From Leptospira stimsonii (GTDB taxonomy: Bacteria > Spirochaetota > Leptospiria > Leptospirales > Leptospiraceae): a stretch of DNA of 64,000 bases. This document shows, piece after piece, positions 27,151-39,141 of the stretch. Position numbers and translations under genes: made by a program. Below the pieces are notes generated by a model. It did not search any database. It was not told the DNA's origin and saw nothing but the letters and a program-made list of their open reading frames with translations. Within the stretch, counting starts at the first letter, position 1, and the number at the start of each line of letters is the position of its first letter. Where the stretch lies: positions 682,001 through 746,000 of the forward strand of contig NZ_QHCT01000001.1 of NCBI RefSeq assembly GCF_003545885.1, given 5' to 3'.

Positions 27151-28260
27151 CTAATTCTGATTTCCCTTCAGTTCTAGATAACCGGTCCCTTTGACTTTTT
27201 TTCCTTCTCGAGTTCCTGAAATCCGAACGGCTCCTTCCCAATAACTGAATCCGGTCGTCGGTCTAGAATCGAATTCTTGATCTTCAAAAACGGGCTCGAT
27301 TTTTAAATCCAGAATCGCTTCTTTTTCCGAGGAAGCCGTGATTAGATTCCAACGAAGAGGATATTCCTTTTGAGTCGTTTTACTTTTCCATTTTGAAGAA
27401 TCGTGAGAAAATAAAACCTCTCCTTCGCGCTCCAAGCCGGTTTTTTTTCCAGAACTCAATCTAACGCTGGCAAAGGATTCCGATCTTGAATTTGGAGATT
27501 CTCTAAAATTGAACGCCATAATCTTCGTTCCGTCTTCCAGTTGAATGCAAATCCAATCCCAGGAATTGGACTGATTCGAAAGTTCAGCGTTCTCAGAAGA
27601 ATCGAAAGGGCTACTCCATTCGTGATCCATCCAAGAATCCCCGCTTACGATTTGGATTTTTTTTTCTCCGATCCTAAGTTCTCCTTTTGTAAAAAGTCCG
27701 GGGACACTATAATAATAAGAATAGAAATTCGGATTCTTTCTGCTCTTGATCGATTTCCCCTTATCACCGTGCAGAAGAATGTCCGATGGTTTCGCGGTCA
27801 ATTTTAGATCTAAGGAAAGGGAAGAATTTTCAGGATCCCGCGCCAAAAGATGGAATTCCGTTTTCCCAAGAATTTTCATCGAATAATTTCCGCTAAAGAT
27901 TTTTTCAGAGTCATAACCGGCCATTCCACCTAACTTGCGTTCTATGGTCTGGGCGATCTTGTGGTTTCGATTTTCGAAATCGGAGATGGCGAAATGAACG
28001 GGAAAGACTTCCTTATTCTTCCCGAATGTTCCTTTGAAAAAACTGAGTTCGTATCCGTATTCTTTTCCTTCGACAGATTTTAATACGCCTACGAAATAAC
28101 ACCATTCCACTTTGTATCGGGAGTGAAACGAATGATCTTTCGGAAAAACAAAGGGTCGCTCGTCGGCAAGAAGTGGATAAAAAAAGAAGAATAAAAGAAA
28201 GATTCCGATTCGACTTCTGATCGAGAGTAAGAAGAAGTTGTATTGATTCCTTTTATTCAT
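27151..28260 (-). CDS. exported CrtC/AttH-type lipocalin-like protein
   Basis: A 369-residue protein that I place in the CrtC/AttH lipocalin-like group. The evidence is the paired beta domains and the conserved blocks [19 protein letters not shown] and [12 protein letters not shown] hydrophobic segment at residues ~15-30 followed by LADERP looks like a signal peptide. Family members act as hydratases of carotenoids or have unknown secreted roles; no carotenoid genes are here. ATG 28260 is chosen over the longer frame because CGGAG lies 9 nt upstream. It ends 117 nt before the importer operon on the same strand. Its start is 1 bp from the start of the divergent gene. Confidence 0.72.
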   Translation of the reverse strand: MNKRNQYNFFLLSIRSRIGIFLLFFFFYPLLADERPFVFPKDHSFHSRYKVEWCYFVGVLKSVEGKEYGYELSFFKGTFGKNKEVFPVHFAISDFENRNHKIAQTIERKLGGMAGYDSEKIFSGNYSMKILGKTEFHLLARDPENSSLSLDLKLTAKPSDILLHGDKGKSIKSRKNPNFYSYYYSVPGLFTKGELRIGEKKIQIVSGDSWMDHEWSSPFDSSENAELSNQSNSWDWICIQLEDGTKIMAFNFRESPNSRSESFASVRLSSGKKTGLEREGEVLFSHDSSKWKSKTTQKEYPLRWNLITASSEKEAILDLKIEPVFEDQEFDSRPTTGFSYWEGAVRISGTREGKKVKGTGYLELKGNQN

Positions 28261-28261
28261 T

Positions 28262-30160
28262 ATGCGATTCTCCGAGATTTTCCGATTTTCAAAACTTCTT
28301 TCCATTGGACTTTTACTTCCGCAGTTCGTCATTTTAGGATTCTATTTCAAGAAACTCTATTTTAAATTTCTTAACTTTTGTCCCAATCAAAACTTTTTGA
28401 CTTGGGATCCCGATGCTCGATTGGTTACCTCGATTCGAATGGCGGAAGCGTTTCGCTCTTTCGATCTTTTGACGCTTCTTAGATTGACCTTCGATTCTCC
28501 GACTTGGCCCGTGCTTCGTAATTTCCCGGAAGCGTTGATCGTTTTCTTTTTTGGTCCGGGCGGAAGTCCTGTTTCCTTGTTTACGTTTGGGGAGTTGATC
28601 GTTTTATTCTGCATCGTTCCATGGATTCTCTTTCGATTTACCGAAACACGTTCTTGGATCGCGATCGCATTTTTGTTTCCGATTTTCTGGGGTCCTTTGT
28701 TGCAAAATCCCGGATGGATGCATTATACTTTTTCCGGAATGCTCGAGATCCAAGGCGGATTGTTTTATCTTCCCGCGATTCTTGCACTCTGGGAATTGCA
28801 AAACTATGATTCATCCGAAGAAAATTCGAACAACGACGCGGATCGGGAGATGAATAAAGAGAAAGCGCTGAATACCGATTCTTATTCTCCTTGGTTTTTA
28901 TTTTTTAGCGTAAACGTTTTGTTTCATACAAAATATCCTTACGGTTACATCTTTGTCTTTTTCGGTTGTTTCTTTTTTTTCGTATTTCGTTTCGAAGAAA
29001 CAAAAGATCTCTTTTTTCGAATTTCAAATTCTTATAGAGAAAATATAAAAAAAACGATCCCAATTCTCATCGGAATTCTTCTTATCATCCTTTCCGTTCT
29101 TTTTTCCAAAGAGATCCTCCCTGGTAAAACAAAAGGACTTTTGCGTTATGCGGGCGCTCTTATCTTTTGGATCAGCGTCAGTTATTCTCTTTGGAAAGAA
29201 TTTTATTCCATTCGTTTCGAAAAGGTAGAGTCTTCTTCCAAGAAGGAAATTTCTTCGGTCTGGAAGAATTTTTGGACGTACTGTATTTTTCCGATCGGTT
29301 CCTGGGTTTTATTACATCCGGATCGATTTTCCAGTTCGAGTAGCACGATCGGACACGTTCAGGGAGCCGGGTTAATGCCGGGACAAAGCGACGGATCCAT
29401 TTTTTCCCTGACTTACTTTCGGGAGATTTTGGAGAATTCTTCGTATGCGCCTTATGGTGGCGCATTTCTTTTGTTCGGTTTATTTTTGGGACTTTGTTTT
29501 GGAATTCTTATTTATCAAAAAGAAAAACGAATCGAAGCTTCTTTCTTTCTCATACTCTCCATTTTTGTTTCGATCCTAGGATTGACTTTGATGACTCCGA
29601 ATCATCAACCAAGACATATCTATCATTTGTATCCGGCGATGTTCGTTTCGATCGGGGTTTTTTGCTATGAAAGGTTCGTTTCTAAAAAATTAATATTTCT
29701 TTCAGGAATTGTGTATTCTGTATTTTTAATATTGTTCGCAGGTTATTCTACTTATAATCATTTCAACGTTTGGGAAAAAACCAATCTGTGTTTTTCGGGA
29801 GTTGATCGGAGTTTGTTTTATACGGCAAACGACGCAGAAGAAGTTTTTATAAAGAATCTAAACAGAGCATCCGTCTTTTGGAACCGACTTCCTCTGGAAC
29901 ATCACAATCGGCCGGATCTGACACTTTCGTTCTTTCGGGCAGGTTTTATCAATCGTCAAGAAGTTCGGGAAAAACGAAGGAAAGAAGAATTCCGTTTCGG
30001 GAAAAATCGTTTGGAAAGAGACTGGTTTATCGCCGCCCCATCTTGCGAAGAGATCGAAGGAAATCTTTGGTCTTCCGCAGTGGAGCCTAAGTTTTCAAAA
30101 GAGGTCGAACAATTTCCGATTCGTGGGGCTTGTATCGTAAAAGTGAAAGGTTTCCCGTGA
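28262..30160 (+). CDS. polytopic membrane protein of unknown function
   Basis: A 632-residue protein with about ten or more membrane helices spread over residues ~12-520, and a soluble C-terminal part (~525-632) rich in Arg, Lys and Phe. The layout (an early WDPDAR motif, helices, then a C-terminal soluble part) resembles integral-membrane glycosyltransferases of the GT-C type, but I see no diagnostic family motif. ATG 28262 has no ribosome binding site and lies 1 bp from the start of the divergent gene, so the true start could differ. It is convergent with the CPBP protease across a structured spacer. Confidence 0.75.
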   Translation: MRFSEIFRFSKLLSIGLLLPQFVILGFYFKKLYFKFLNFCPNQNFLTWDPDARLVTSIRMAEAFRSFDLLTLLRLTFDSPTWPVLRNFPEALIVFFFGPGGSPVSLFTFGELIVLFCIVPWILFRFTETRSWIAIAFLFPIFWGPLLQNPGWMHYTFSGMLEIQGGLFYLPAILALWELQNYDSSEENSNNDADREMNKEKALNTDSYSPWFLFFSVNVLFHTKYPYGYIFVFFGCFFFFVFRFEETKDLFFRISNSYRENIKKTIPILIGILLIILSVLFSKEILPGKTKGLLRYAGALIFWISVSYSLWKEFYSIRFEKVESSSKKEISSVWKNFWTYCIFPIGSWVLLHPDRFSSSSSTIGHVQGAGLMPGQSDGSIFSLTYFREILENSSYAPYGGAFLLFGLFLGLCFGILIYQKEKRIEASFFLILSIFVSILGLTLMTPNHQPRHIYHLYPAMFVSIGVFCYERFVSKKLIFLSGIVYSVFLILFAGYSTYNHFNVWEKTNLCFSGVDRSLFYTANDAEEVFIKNLNRASVFWNRLPLEHHNRPDLTLSFFRAGFINRQEVREKRRKEEFRFGKNRLERDWFIAAPSCEEIEGNLWSSAVEPKFSKEVEQFPIRGACIVKVKGFP

Positions 30161-30255
30161 CTATAAGAAAAACTTCATGACTTTTGAAAGTGTGGACTTC
30201 TTCTGAAATCAGAAAAGAAATCGTTTGTCATATTCGTCCCGCTTAAGTTAAGAAT

Positions 30256-30269
30256 GTGGGAGTTTCCAC
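30256..30269. repeat. short palindrome, diverged copy of the GTAGGAGTTCCTAC family
   Basis: Reads GTGGGAGTTTCCAC, an interrupted palindrome that is a variant of the copies at 30329, 31654 and 31796. Confidence 0.5.
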
Positions 30270-30328
30270 GGATTCGCTTCCGAACCGGTTTAAGAACTTT
30301 GTAACGGGATATTCCCGTTCAATTCCGA

Positions 30329-30342
30329 TGGGAGTTCCTACA
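30329..30342. repeat. short palindrome of the GTAGGAGTTCCTAC family
   Basis: Reads TGGGAGTTCCTACA, differing by one base from the same-length part of the copy at 31654. Confidence 0.6.
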
Positions 30343-30544
30343 TTTCGGTTCTCTTCGACGAGCTGGTAAACTTAACTCGAAGCAATACGGATTCAATGGA
30401 AGGGAAAGCGGAAAGGACTTTTTTTTGAATGGCCTTTTCTATTTTACCAATTTGAAACGGATAGGATTTGTTTTGGAAAGAATTTCTATTCGGGGTCAAA
30501 TCGATTTTTTTACAAGTTTTGCGACAGGGATCGAAATGGAAATC

Positions 30545-30609
30545 CTGCAATGCGCTATCGTTTCGCTTTTGTTCTTCTTTGTTCAAAGAGTTTTGATAGC
30601 GCTTTGCAG
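30545..30609. repeat. 15-bp inverted repeat pair
   Basis: Arms CTGCAATGCGCTATC (30545-30559) and GATAGCGCTTTGCAG (30595-30609) match at 14 of 15 positions with a 35-nt gap. It could be a hairpin in an untranslated RNA or a remnant of a small mobile unit. No target duplication was noticed. Confidence 0.6.
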
Positions 30610-30628
30610 ATTGGAATGAAGAGCCCGG

Positions 30629-30685
30629 TCCTGCGCCGACTCACGATTCGTTTCTTTTTGAATCGATGCGATGTATGGCGCAGGA
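30629..30685. terminator. nested hairpin at the 3' side of the CPBP protease gene
   Basis: Outer arms TCCTGCGCC (30629-30637) and GGCGCAGGA (30677-30685) are perfectly complementary. They enclose a second perfect stem CGATTC/GAATCG (30644-30649 with 30660-30665). It lies 12 nt beyond the stop of the minus-strand protease gene. A terminator is the simplest reading, but the T-run is poor. Confidence 0.5.
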
Positions 30686-30697
30686 GTCGCCCGAAAC

Positions 30698-31609
30698 TTA
30701 TATCAGTTTTTCCCAAAGATAGATTCCTGTAAAAAATTCCATTCCGGCCGCGAGTGCGATATGCGCGTAAAGTCCCCCTCGAATCGAATGCGTTCGAATG
30801 CTCAAAGCTCCCATCAACAAACCTCCGATAAACGAACTCAGGATTTCACCGTTCGGTTTTTGAAAGTGCACCAGTCCGTAAACAAGCGCACTCATTCCCA
30901 CCGCGTGATATCTTCCCGCTGATGAAAGATAACGGATGAGAAATTTTCTGAAAAAGAATTCTGTAAAGTAGAAAGTCGCGAGATATACGGTCTCAAAGAT
31001 CAGAGTTGTGATCCAAGTAGCATGATAGAAGAATTGTTCGTTGCTCAAGGGCGCCCTCGGATAAAATTCCTTAAATCCGGGAATCAAAGATCCGATTGCG
31101 GAGAGAACGATTCCGATGATCAAAATCGGAAAGTAGGAAACGTTTTTCTTTTTTTCAAATGGGATCGGATCGAATTTATTTCTGTAGAAATCATAGATTA
31201 AAGGAATCAAGAGGAGAGGAAATAATTGGACCGTTTGTTTGAGAACCTTCCAAGACCAAAACATGGATTCCCTAGGAAAGTATATGAGAATTTTATCATA
31301 TGGTAGATCTAAAAGTTCAAGGCAGATCAGGCAAATCCAGAATACGACCAGAAACCCAGCGGAGCCTTTCTTTCGCAGAAGAAGTTTTCTTTTTTGTGAA
31401 AGATTCAAATAAAATAAAAATATTATAATTCCATAAATTCCTACCGTGGCGATCGACTTTGTTGGAAAATGTTTCGAAGTAAGAATGGGATATCCGTATT
31501 CCTCGTTGAAAAAGAGGATCAGAAAGAGCGAACCATAAAATCCAAAAAGTAGTTTGTAGATCTTTGAATTCTTCCGAAAAAAGCCTTTTAAGACCGAAAC
31601 GATTTCCAT
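30698..31609 (-). CDS. CPBP-family intramembrane protease
   Basis: A 303-residue protein with about eight membrane helices. Family motifs are present: E217-FFF-R221 (motif 1, though the usual preceding Glu is Thr216), H248 in YGLVHF and H283 in YAHIALA. CPBP (CAAX/bacteriocin-processing) enzymes cleave within the membrane or protect against peptides; the substrate is unknown. It stands alone between two spacers that each carry two TGTAGGAGTTCCTACA-type palindromes. A second, unrelated-looking CPBP protein is at 40117-41028. Confidence 0.8.
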   Translation of the reverse strand: MEIVSVLKGFFRKNSKIYKLLFGFYGSLFLILFFNEEYGYPILTSKHFPTKSIATVGIYGIIIFLFYLNLSQKRKLLLRKKGSAGFLVVFWICLICLELLDLPYDKILIYFPRESMFWSWKVLKQTVQLFPLLLIPLIYDFYRNKFDPIPFEKKKNVSYFPILIIGIVLSAIGSLIPGFKEFYPRAPLSNEQFFYHATWITTLIFETVYLATFYFTEFFFRKFLIRYLSSAGRYHAVGMSALVYGLVHFQKPNGEILSSFIGGLLMGALSIRTHSIRGGLYAHIALAAGMEFFTGIYLWEKLI

Positions 31610-31653
31610 TGAAACTGATTGGAGTTTGTCGAATCAGAATTTCCAATACTTTC

Positions 31654-31669
31654 TGTAGGAGTTCCTACA
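31654..31669. repeat. short palindrome TGTAGGAGTTCCTACA
   Basis: The most complete copy in the window: arms TGTAGG and CCTACA around AGTT. It lies 44 nt upstream of the minus-strand CPBP start, so it could be an operator or a transcript-end hairpin. Confidence 0.7.
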
Positions 31670-31795
31670 AATGAGCGATTTTGTTTTTCGTTGCAAAGGG
31701 CGGCATTTTGTGATAAGGGGAAAGTTCGGAAAATTTCCCGCGAGCCCTCCTCCTCCACCCAATCAGGGTGGGGGCGCGTGTTTCCGCGGGGGATC

Positions 31796-31809
31796 TAGGA
31801 GTTCCTACA
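31796..31809. repeat. short palindrome of the GTAGGAGTTCCTAC family
   Basis: Reads TAGGAGTTCCTACA, identical to the inner part of the copy at 31654. Confidence 0.65.
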
Positions 31810-31875
31810 AAATTCGGATCTTCTTTTCAGAAATTTCCAGTAATTCCGAGAATTTGTCCCAAAGGAGAGCCTTAA

Positions 31876-31908
<33 letters not shown>

Positions 31909-32023
31909 GAACTTTGGTAAAAGAATAGCTCCCTTTTTTCCGAAATTTAAGCTATTTCTTGGTTCAATTATAAAATCAAGCTGGATGCGTGAGCATTCAA
32001 TTCAAGACTGAGCTATCACGAAT

Positions 32024-32757
32024 ATGTCACCGCAAGAATTAGAACAAAAACTTGCATCTCTTAGCCTGGAAGACTCCTTAGAATGGATTAGTAAGGAGTT
32101 CGGAGAGTCTGCGGCCTTCTCTACGAGCTTAGGCATTGAGGACCAGGTTATTACCCACGTAATCTTCTCTAGAAATTTAAAAATCCGAGTCTTTACTTTG
32201 GATACGGGGCGTCTCTTTAACGAGACCTATGATCTCCATAAACTTACGAATGCGAGTTACGGAAAAAAGATCGAAACTTTTTTTCCGGATACGATCGCGG
32301 TACAAAATCTGATCAACACAAAAGGTCCCGATAGCTTTTATGATTCCATCGATAACAGAAAAGAATGTTGTTACATTCGTAAAGTGGAGCCTCTCAATCG
32401 GGCTCTGAAAGATACCAAACTTTGGATCACCGGAATTCGTTCCGAACAATCGGATTCCAGAGGATCTCTCACAAAAGTGGAACTGGATTCTTCCCGTAAT
32501 ATTCTAAAATACCATCCGATCCTTGATTGGACTCTGGAAAGAACCCAGGACTTTATTGCGACATATCGAATCCCAGTGAACGTCCTTCACAGTAAAGGAT
32601 TTCCTTCGATCGGTTGTGCGCCTTGTACTCGTGCGGTTGCGCCCGGAGACGACATTCGTTCCGGAAGATGGTGGTGGGAAGAAGACAATCAAGAATGTGG
32701 ACTCCACGTTGTGGACGGAAAATTAGTCCGTCAGAAGTCCGGTCCGAAAAGAGCAAT

Positions 32758-32761
<4 letters not shown>
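32024..32761 (+). CDS. cysH: assimilatory adenylyl-sulfate (APS) reductase
   Basis: A 245-residue CysH-family reductase. It reduces APS to sulfite with thioredoxin electrons. The [4Fe-4S] ligands that distinguish APS reductases from plain PAPS reductases are present: C115-C116 and C198-x2-C201. The C-terminal catalytic Cys is in ECGLH (C225). The P-loop-like region STSLGIEDQV is normal. There is no APS kinase in the operon, which agrees with direct APS use. It is the first gene of a six-gene operon (cysH, cysD, cysN, SUMT, precorrin-2 dehydrogenase, sulfite reductase). Its stop overlaps the cysD start by 4 nt (ATGA). Confidence 0.93.
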
Positions 32762-34925
<2,164 letters not shown>

Positions 34926-34930
34926 ACTTT

Positions 34931-35723
34931 ATGTTGGTCTCCGATTCTAAATCCAATCCGATAAAACCGGGAAAGGTTTTTCTCGTTGGCGGCGGTCCGG
35001 GAAATCCGCAAGACTTGACTCTGCGCGCGTATCGGATTCTTACAAAATCGGAAGTCATTTTGTATGATGCGCTTTTGGATCCTTCTTTTTTGGAAATTTT
35101 TCCTAAGGACGCGATCGTTCACTACGTCGGCAAACGTTCCGGTGCTCATTCAGCTACTCAAGAAGAAATAAACCAGCTCCTTCTTTCCTACGCTCTTTCC
35201 GGGAAAGACGTGGTTCGTCTCAAAGGCGGAGATCCTTTCGTTTTCGGGCGAGGCGGAGAAGAATTAATCACATTAATCAATCATAATATAGAATATGAAA
35301 TCATTCCCGGCGTGAGTTCTCTCAACGCGGGGTCGTCTTTCGCAGGCTTTCCCTTAACGCACAGAGGACTTTCTCGTCAGGTTTTGATTATGGACGGACA
35401 TACCGTTCTCAATGAAGAAACGGATTGGGAATGGTTTGCGAAGTTCCAAGGAACGATCGCTCTTTTTATGGGAACAACTTCGCTTCCTAAAATAGCAAGA
35501 CTGCTTCTGGATCATGGAAGCTCGGAAGAACTTCCGGTGGCTCTTGTCGAAAATGCATCGCTCGCAAATTGCAAAATTCAAACCTGTTCTCTCAAAGAAG
35601 CCTCAAATTCTTATCTTGAAAAAAGAACCAAAGGACCCGGTATCGTCTATATCGGAAAGGTGGTTCAGTTTTTACAGAAAGACAAATCGACCGCATTCTT
35701 CTCACAAATTTCGGAGGGAAAGA

Positions 35724-35734
<11 letters not shown>
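34931..35734 (+). CDS. cobA: uroporphyrinogen-III C-methyltransferase (SUMT)
   Basis: A 267-residue S-adenosylmethionine methyltransferase that makes precorrin-2 from uroporphyrinogen III. GGGPGNPQDLTLRA lies near residue 20 and LKGGDPFVFGRGGEE near 98; both are diagnostic. In this operon its job is siroheme supply for the sulfite reductase, although precorrin-2 could also feed cobalamin. The next gene starts 11 nt before its stop. Confidence 0.93.
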
Positions 35735-36326
<592 letters not shown>

Positions 36327-36367
36327 CAGAACGAAATCATAAACCCGAAAAAGGAAAAATCTAAACC

Positions 36368-38053
36368 ATGTCAGAAACAAAAGAACTATCGCCGGTTGAA
36401 GAAATTAAACTGAACTCAAATAATCTCAGAGGAAAAATCGCCGAGGGAATCGACCAAAACATCGATTCTTACGAAGAGGATGAAAAACAGCTCCTGAAAT
36501 TTCACGGCCTTTATCAGCAAAAGGATAGAGATCGAAAGAAGGACGAGAATGGAAACGACGTAGAAGCGCCGACTACATTCATGATTCGCGGACGAATTCC
36601 CGGTGGAAGACTGACTTCGGAACAATATTTGGTCTGGGACGCTCTTGGAGATAAATTCGGCGGTGGTGCGATTCGTTTAACAACGAGACAATCGGTTCAG
36701 CTTCATACCTTGAGAATCTTTCATCTTCGCGATGTGATGCAGGAAATCAATAAGATCAATCTTTCCAGCATGGGAGCATGCGGGGATGTTGTCAGAAACG
36801 TAACCCAAGCCGTGAATCCTCACGGCAAAAAGAGCCTTCAACTTTTGGACGGAGTAGCTCAACTCCTGTCCGACCATTTTAAATTTAAGACAAACGCTTA
36901 CGCAGAAGTCTGGTTAGGTGATAAACAAATCAATAAAGACGAAGAAGATCCGATCTATGGAAAAACCTATCTTCCTAGAAAATTCAAAATTGCGGTCACT
37001 CTCGCCGGAAACAACACCGTAGATATCTATGCAAACGACATGGGTTTTGCCGCTACCCTGAATTCTGACGGAAGTAAGATCGACGGCTATTTTGTTTTTG
37101 CAGGCGGCGGTTTCGGAATGACTCATAACAAGCCGGAAACGTTTGCACGGGCCGCGAGTCTTTTAGGATGGATTCCCGAAGGCGCGTTAGTCGCCGTTGC
37201 GGAAGCGATCGTCACCGCTCACAGGGATTTTGGAGATCGCACCAATCGAAAACACGCGCGTTTGAAATACGTTCTTGCTGATAAAGGCGTAGAATGGTTT
37301 AGAGGAGAAGTAGAATCCCGTTCGAAGACGAAGTTTGATCTGAACAAAGCGCTTCCATCCTGGGAAACTCCTTCGTATTTGGGTTGGACGGAAAGAGAGG
37401 ACGGAACACTTTCTCTCGGGTTTCATACGCTTGCAGGAAGAATCAAGGATTTTCCGGGAAAACCTCTTAAATCCGCTCTGAAAGAAATTATCGGAACTTA
37501 CAAACTCGGTGTTCAGATCACTGCGGATCAAGATTTGATTTTGATCGGAGTTCAAAAAGCGGATCAAACAAAGATCGAAAAGAGATTAGAAGAATTGAAT
37601 GTGAGTCCGAAAAGTCCGCACCCACTTTTTGATCGCGCCCTTGCTTGTCCCGCACTTCCAACTTGCAGTTTGGCTCTTACGGAATCCGAAAGAACTTTCC
37701 CGGAGTTACTAAACGGAATTCAGAAAGTATTAGAAAAGCACGGGCTCAGCGATCGTGCGCCGGTTGTAAGAATGACTGGATGTCCGAACGGATGTGCAAG
37801 ACCGTATTCCGCGGAAGTAGGAATCGTGGGTCAGCAAGCCGGTGGAAAGTATTCCTTATTTTTCGGAGCCGATTCGGAAGGAACGAAAGTGGGAGAATAC
37901 GTAGCGAAGAAAGTCGCTTTCACGGATATCCCGGCCCAACTCGAAAAAGCATTTATTCTCTGGAAAGAGGAAGGAGCTCCGGGTGAAAAATTCGGTGATT
38001 TCGTAAACCGTTTTCCTCTCGAAAGATTTAGAGAAGCATTAGGATCAATGTAA
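36368..38053 (+). CDS. assimilatory siroheme sulfite reductase (nitrite/sulfite reductase family)
   Basis: A 561-residue enzyme that reduces sulfite to sulfide with six electrons. The siroheme-binding TTRQSVQLH lies near residue 108. The [4Fe-4S]/siroheme cysteines are C427-x5-C433 (ACPALPTC) and C472-x3-C476 (GCPNGCARP). There is no flavoprotein partner (CysJ) in the operon, so ferredoxin is the likely donor. Nitrite reduction cannot be excluded by motif, but the sulfate-operon context favours sulfite. Its stop is 5 nt from the end of the convergent beta-propeller gene, and no terminator is visible between them. Confidence 0.92.
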   Translation: MSETKELSPVEEIKLNSNNLRGKIAEGIDQNIDSYEEDEKQLLKFHGLYQQKDRDRKKDENGNDVEAPTTFMIRGRIPGGRLTSEQYLVWDALGDKFGGGAIRLTTRQSVQLHTLRIFHLRDVMQEINKINLSSMGACGDVVRNVTQAVNPHGKKSLQLLDGVAQLLSDHFKFKTNAYAEVWLGDKQINKDEEDPIYGKTYLPRKFKIAVTLAGNNTVDIYANDMGFAATLNSDGSKIDGYFVFAGGGFGMTHNKPETFARAASLLGWIPEGALVAVAEAIVTAHRDFGDRTNRKHARLKYVLADKGVEWFRGEVESRSKTKFDLNKALPSWETPSYLGWTEREDGTLSLGFHTLAGRIKDFPGKPLKSALKEIIGTYKLGVQITADQDLILIGVQKADQTKIEKRLEELNVSPKSPHPLFDRALACPALPTCSLALTESERTFPELLNGIQKVLEKHGLSDRAPVVRMTGCPNGCARPYSAEVGIVGQQAGGKYSLFFGADSEGTKVGEYVAKKVAFTDIPAQLEKAFILWKEEGAPGEKFGDFVNRFPLERFREALGSM

Positions 38054-38058
38054 GAATA

Positions 38059-39141
38059 TTAGAAAAAACGAATTTCTTCGACGACGGGTTTCATCTTTGC
38101 GATTTTACCCTGCGTCGAAGAAACTAAGTAAACGTTTCCGGCATGGTTTACAACCGAAGTGATTCCACTGATCGAAGTTCCGGAAAAATCCTGATAGTTT
38201 GCCGTGATATCTCCGAAATCGTTCATGGCTATTACAAATCCCCTCGGCGAATTTCTCGCAAATAAAAAGTATGGAAGTCCTCCCAAAAGATTCTTAATCT
38301 CGGGATATTCCTGCGTTTTATCCAAAAATTCGTTTCGATAAAATGGAACTCCGATCCAGAAAGAACCGCTTTCGTTCGATATCAATCCCGGAATACCCGG
38401 TATGTTCGTTAGAAAGAATTTTTCGATTCCTCTTTTCGAACCGAAGAGTGGAACGGATGAAACTCTGTGACGAAACGGTTCCGTGACTAAGAGAAAATTT
38501 TCGTTCGTAGACAAGGCGATTCCGGTCGGGTAATACAATTCTTCATTCAATATTTCTAATGAAGTCAAGTTTTTATCCGCAGTAAGAATCATCCCGTTCG
38601 GAAGAGCGGACAATTCCTCTAAAAAGGATTCCTGATAAGAATACGTCTTGCTGGAAACTGTGAAGTAGATTCTACCATCTTTCGCAATGTCGATCGCATG
38701 AGGAAAACGTAGAGGATTTCCATCCGGCAATTTCGATATGAGAATTTTTTGAGATCCGTCTTTTCGTATCGATACGATTCCAACTTCTTCCACGCAGACT
38801 AAAAGACTTCCTTGGCTATCAAAACTCATTCCCAAAGGACGACCCTCAAGCGTCGCAAAAACTTCCACCTTTTCGTTTGTGCGAATTCGGATTATTTTTT
38901 TGTCTTTTGTGCCGGTGTAGATAAATCCCGATGTGTCGATTGCGATTCCATAAGGTTGTTCTAATACGTCCTTATGGATCCACTCGGCTTCCAACAGATG
39001 ATTGTTCTTCTCCGTATCAAAAGGAGAATCCGGAAGATAACTTTCCGTTACAACCTTACCGGAGCGTAAAAATAAGATGCCTAAGAATGTCAGCGAGGTT
39101 AGTATAAAGACGAATATAAAAAGTGTGATTTTTTTAAGCAT
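38059..39141 (-). CDS. membrane-anchored beta-propeller protein, strictosidine-synthase/SMP-30 type
   Basis: A 360-residue protein with an N-terminal membrane helix (~5-25) and a six-bladed propeller region. Recurring blocks such as YGIAIDTSGFIY, PHAIDIAKDGRIYF and YPTGIALSTNENFLL match the strictosidine-synthase-like/gluconolactonase group, whose bacterial members are esterases or lactonases of uncertain substrate. Its ATG overlaps the end of the upstream M23 peptidase by 8 nt, so both are co-translated. The family call is good; the function is not known. Confidence 0.8.
   Translation of the reverse strand: MLKKITLFIFVFILTSLTFLGILFLRSGKVVTESYLPDSPFDTEKNNHLLEAEWIHKDVLEQPYGIAIDTSGFIYTGTKDKKIIRIRTNEKVEVFATLEGRPLGMSFDSQGSLLVCVEEVGIVSIRKDGSQKILISKLPDGNPLRFPHAIDIAKDGRIYFTVSSKTYSYQESFLEELSALPNGMILTADKNLTSLEILNEELYYPTGIALSTNENFLLVTEPFRHRVSSVPLFGSKRGIEKFFLTNIPGIPGLISNESGSFWIGVPFYRNEFLDKTQEYPEIKNLLGGLPYFLFARNSPRGFVIAMNDFGDITANYQDFSGTSISGITSVVNHAGNVYLVSSTQGKIAKMKPVVEEIRFF

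Larger units (their letters stand above)
30161..30697. other. intergenic region with palindromes and nested hairpins
   Basis: Spacer between convergent genes. No protein-coding frame looks real. It holds two TGGGAGTTCC-type palindromes, a perfect 7-bp hairpin AACGGGA/TCCCGTT at 30303-30319, and two larger inverted structures listed separately (30545-30609 and 30629-30685). The density of inverted repeats is higher than elsewhere in the window. Confidence 0.6.

Noticed and set aside
30338..30619. overlapping open frames on both strands in the structured spacer
   Set aside because: No ribosome binding sites, mutually overlapping, and the inverted repeats explain the conserved look of the region better.
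32614..32757. upstream in-frame extension of cysD
   Set aside because: It lies inside cysH in another frame; the ATGA overlap and family length fix the start at 32758.
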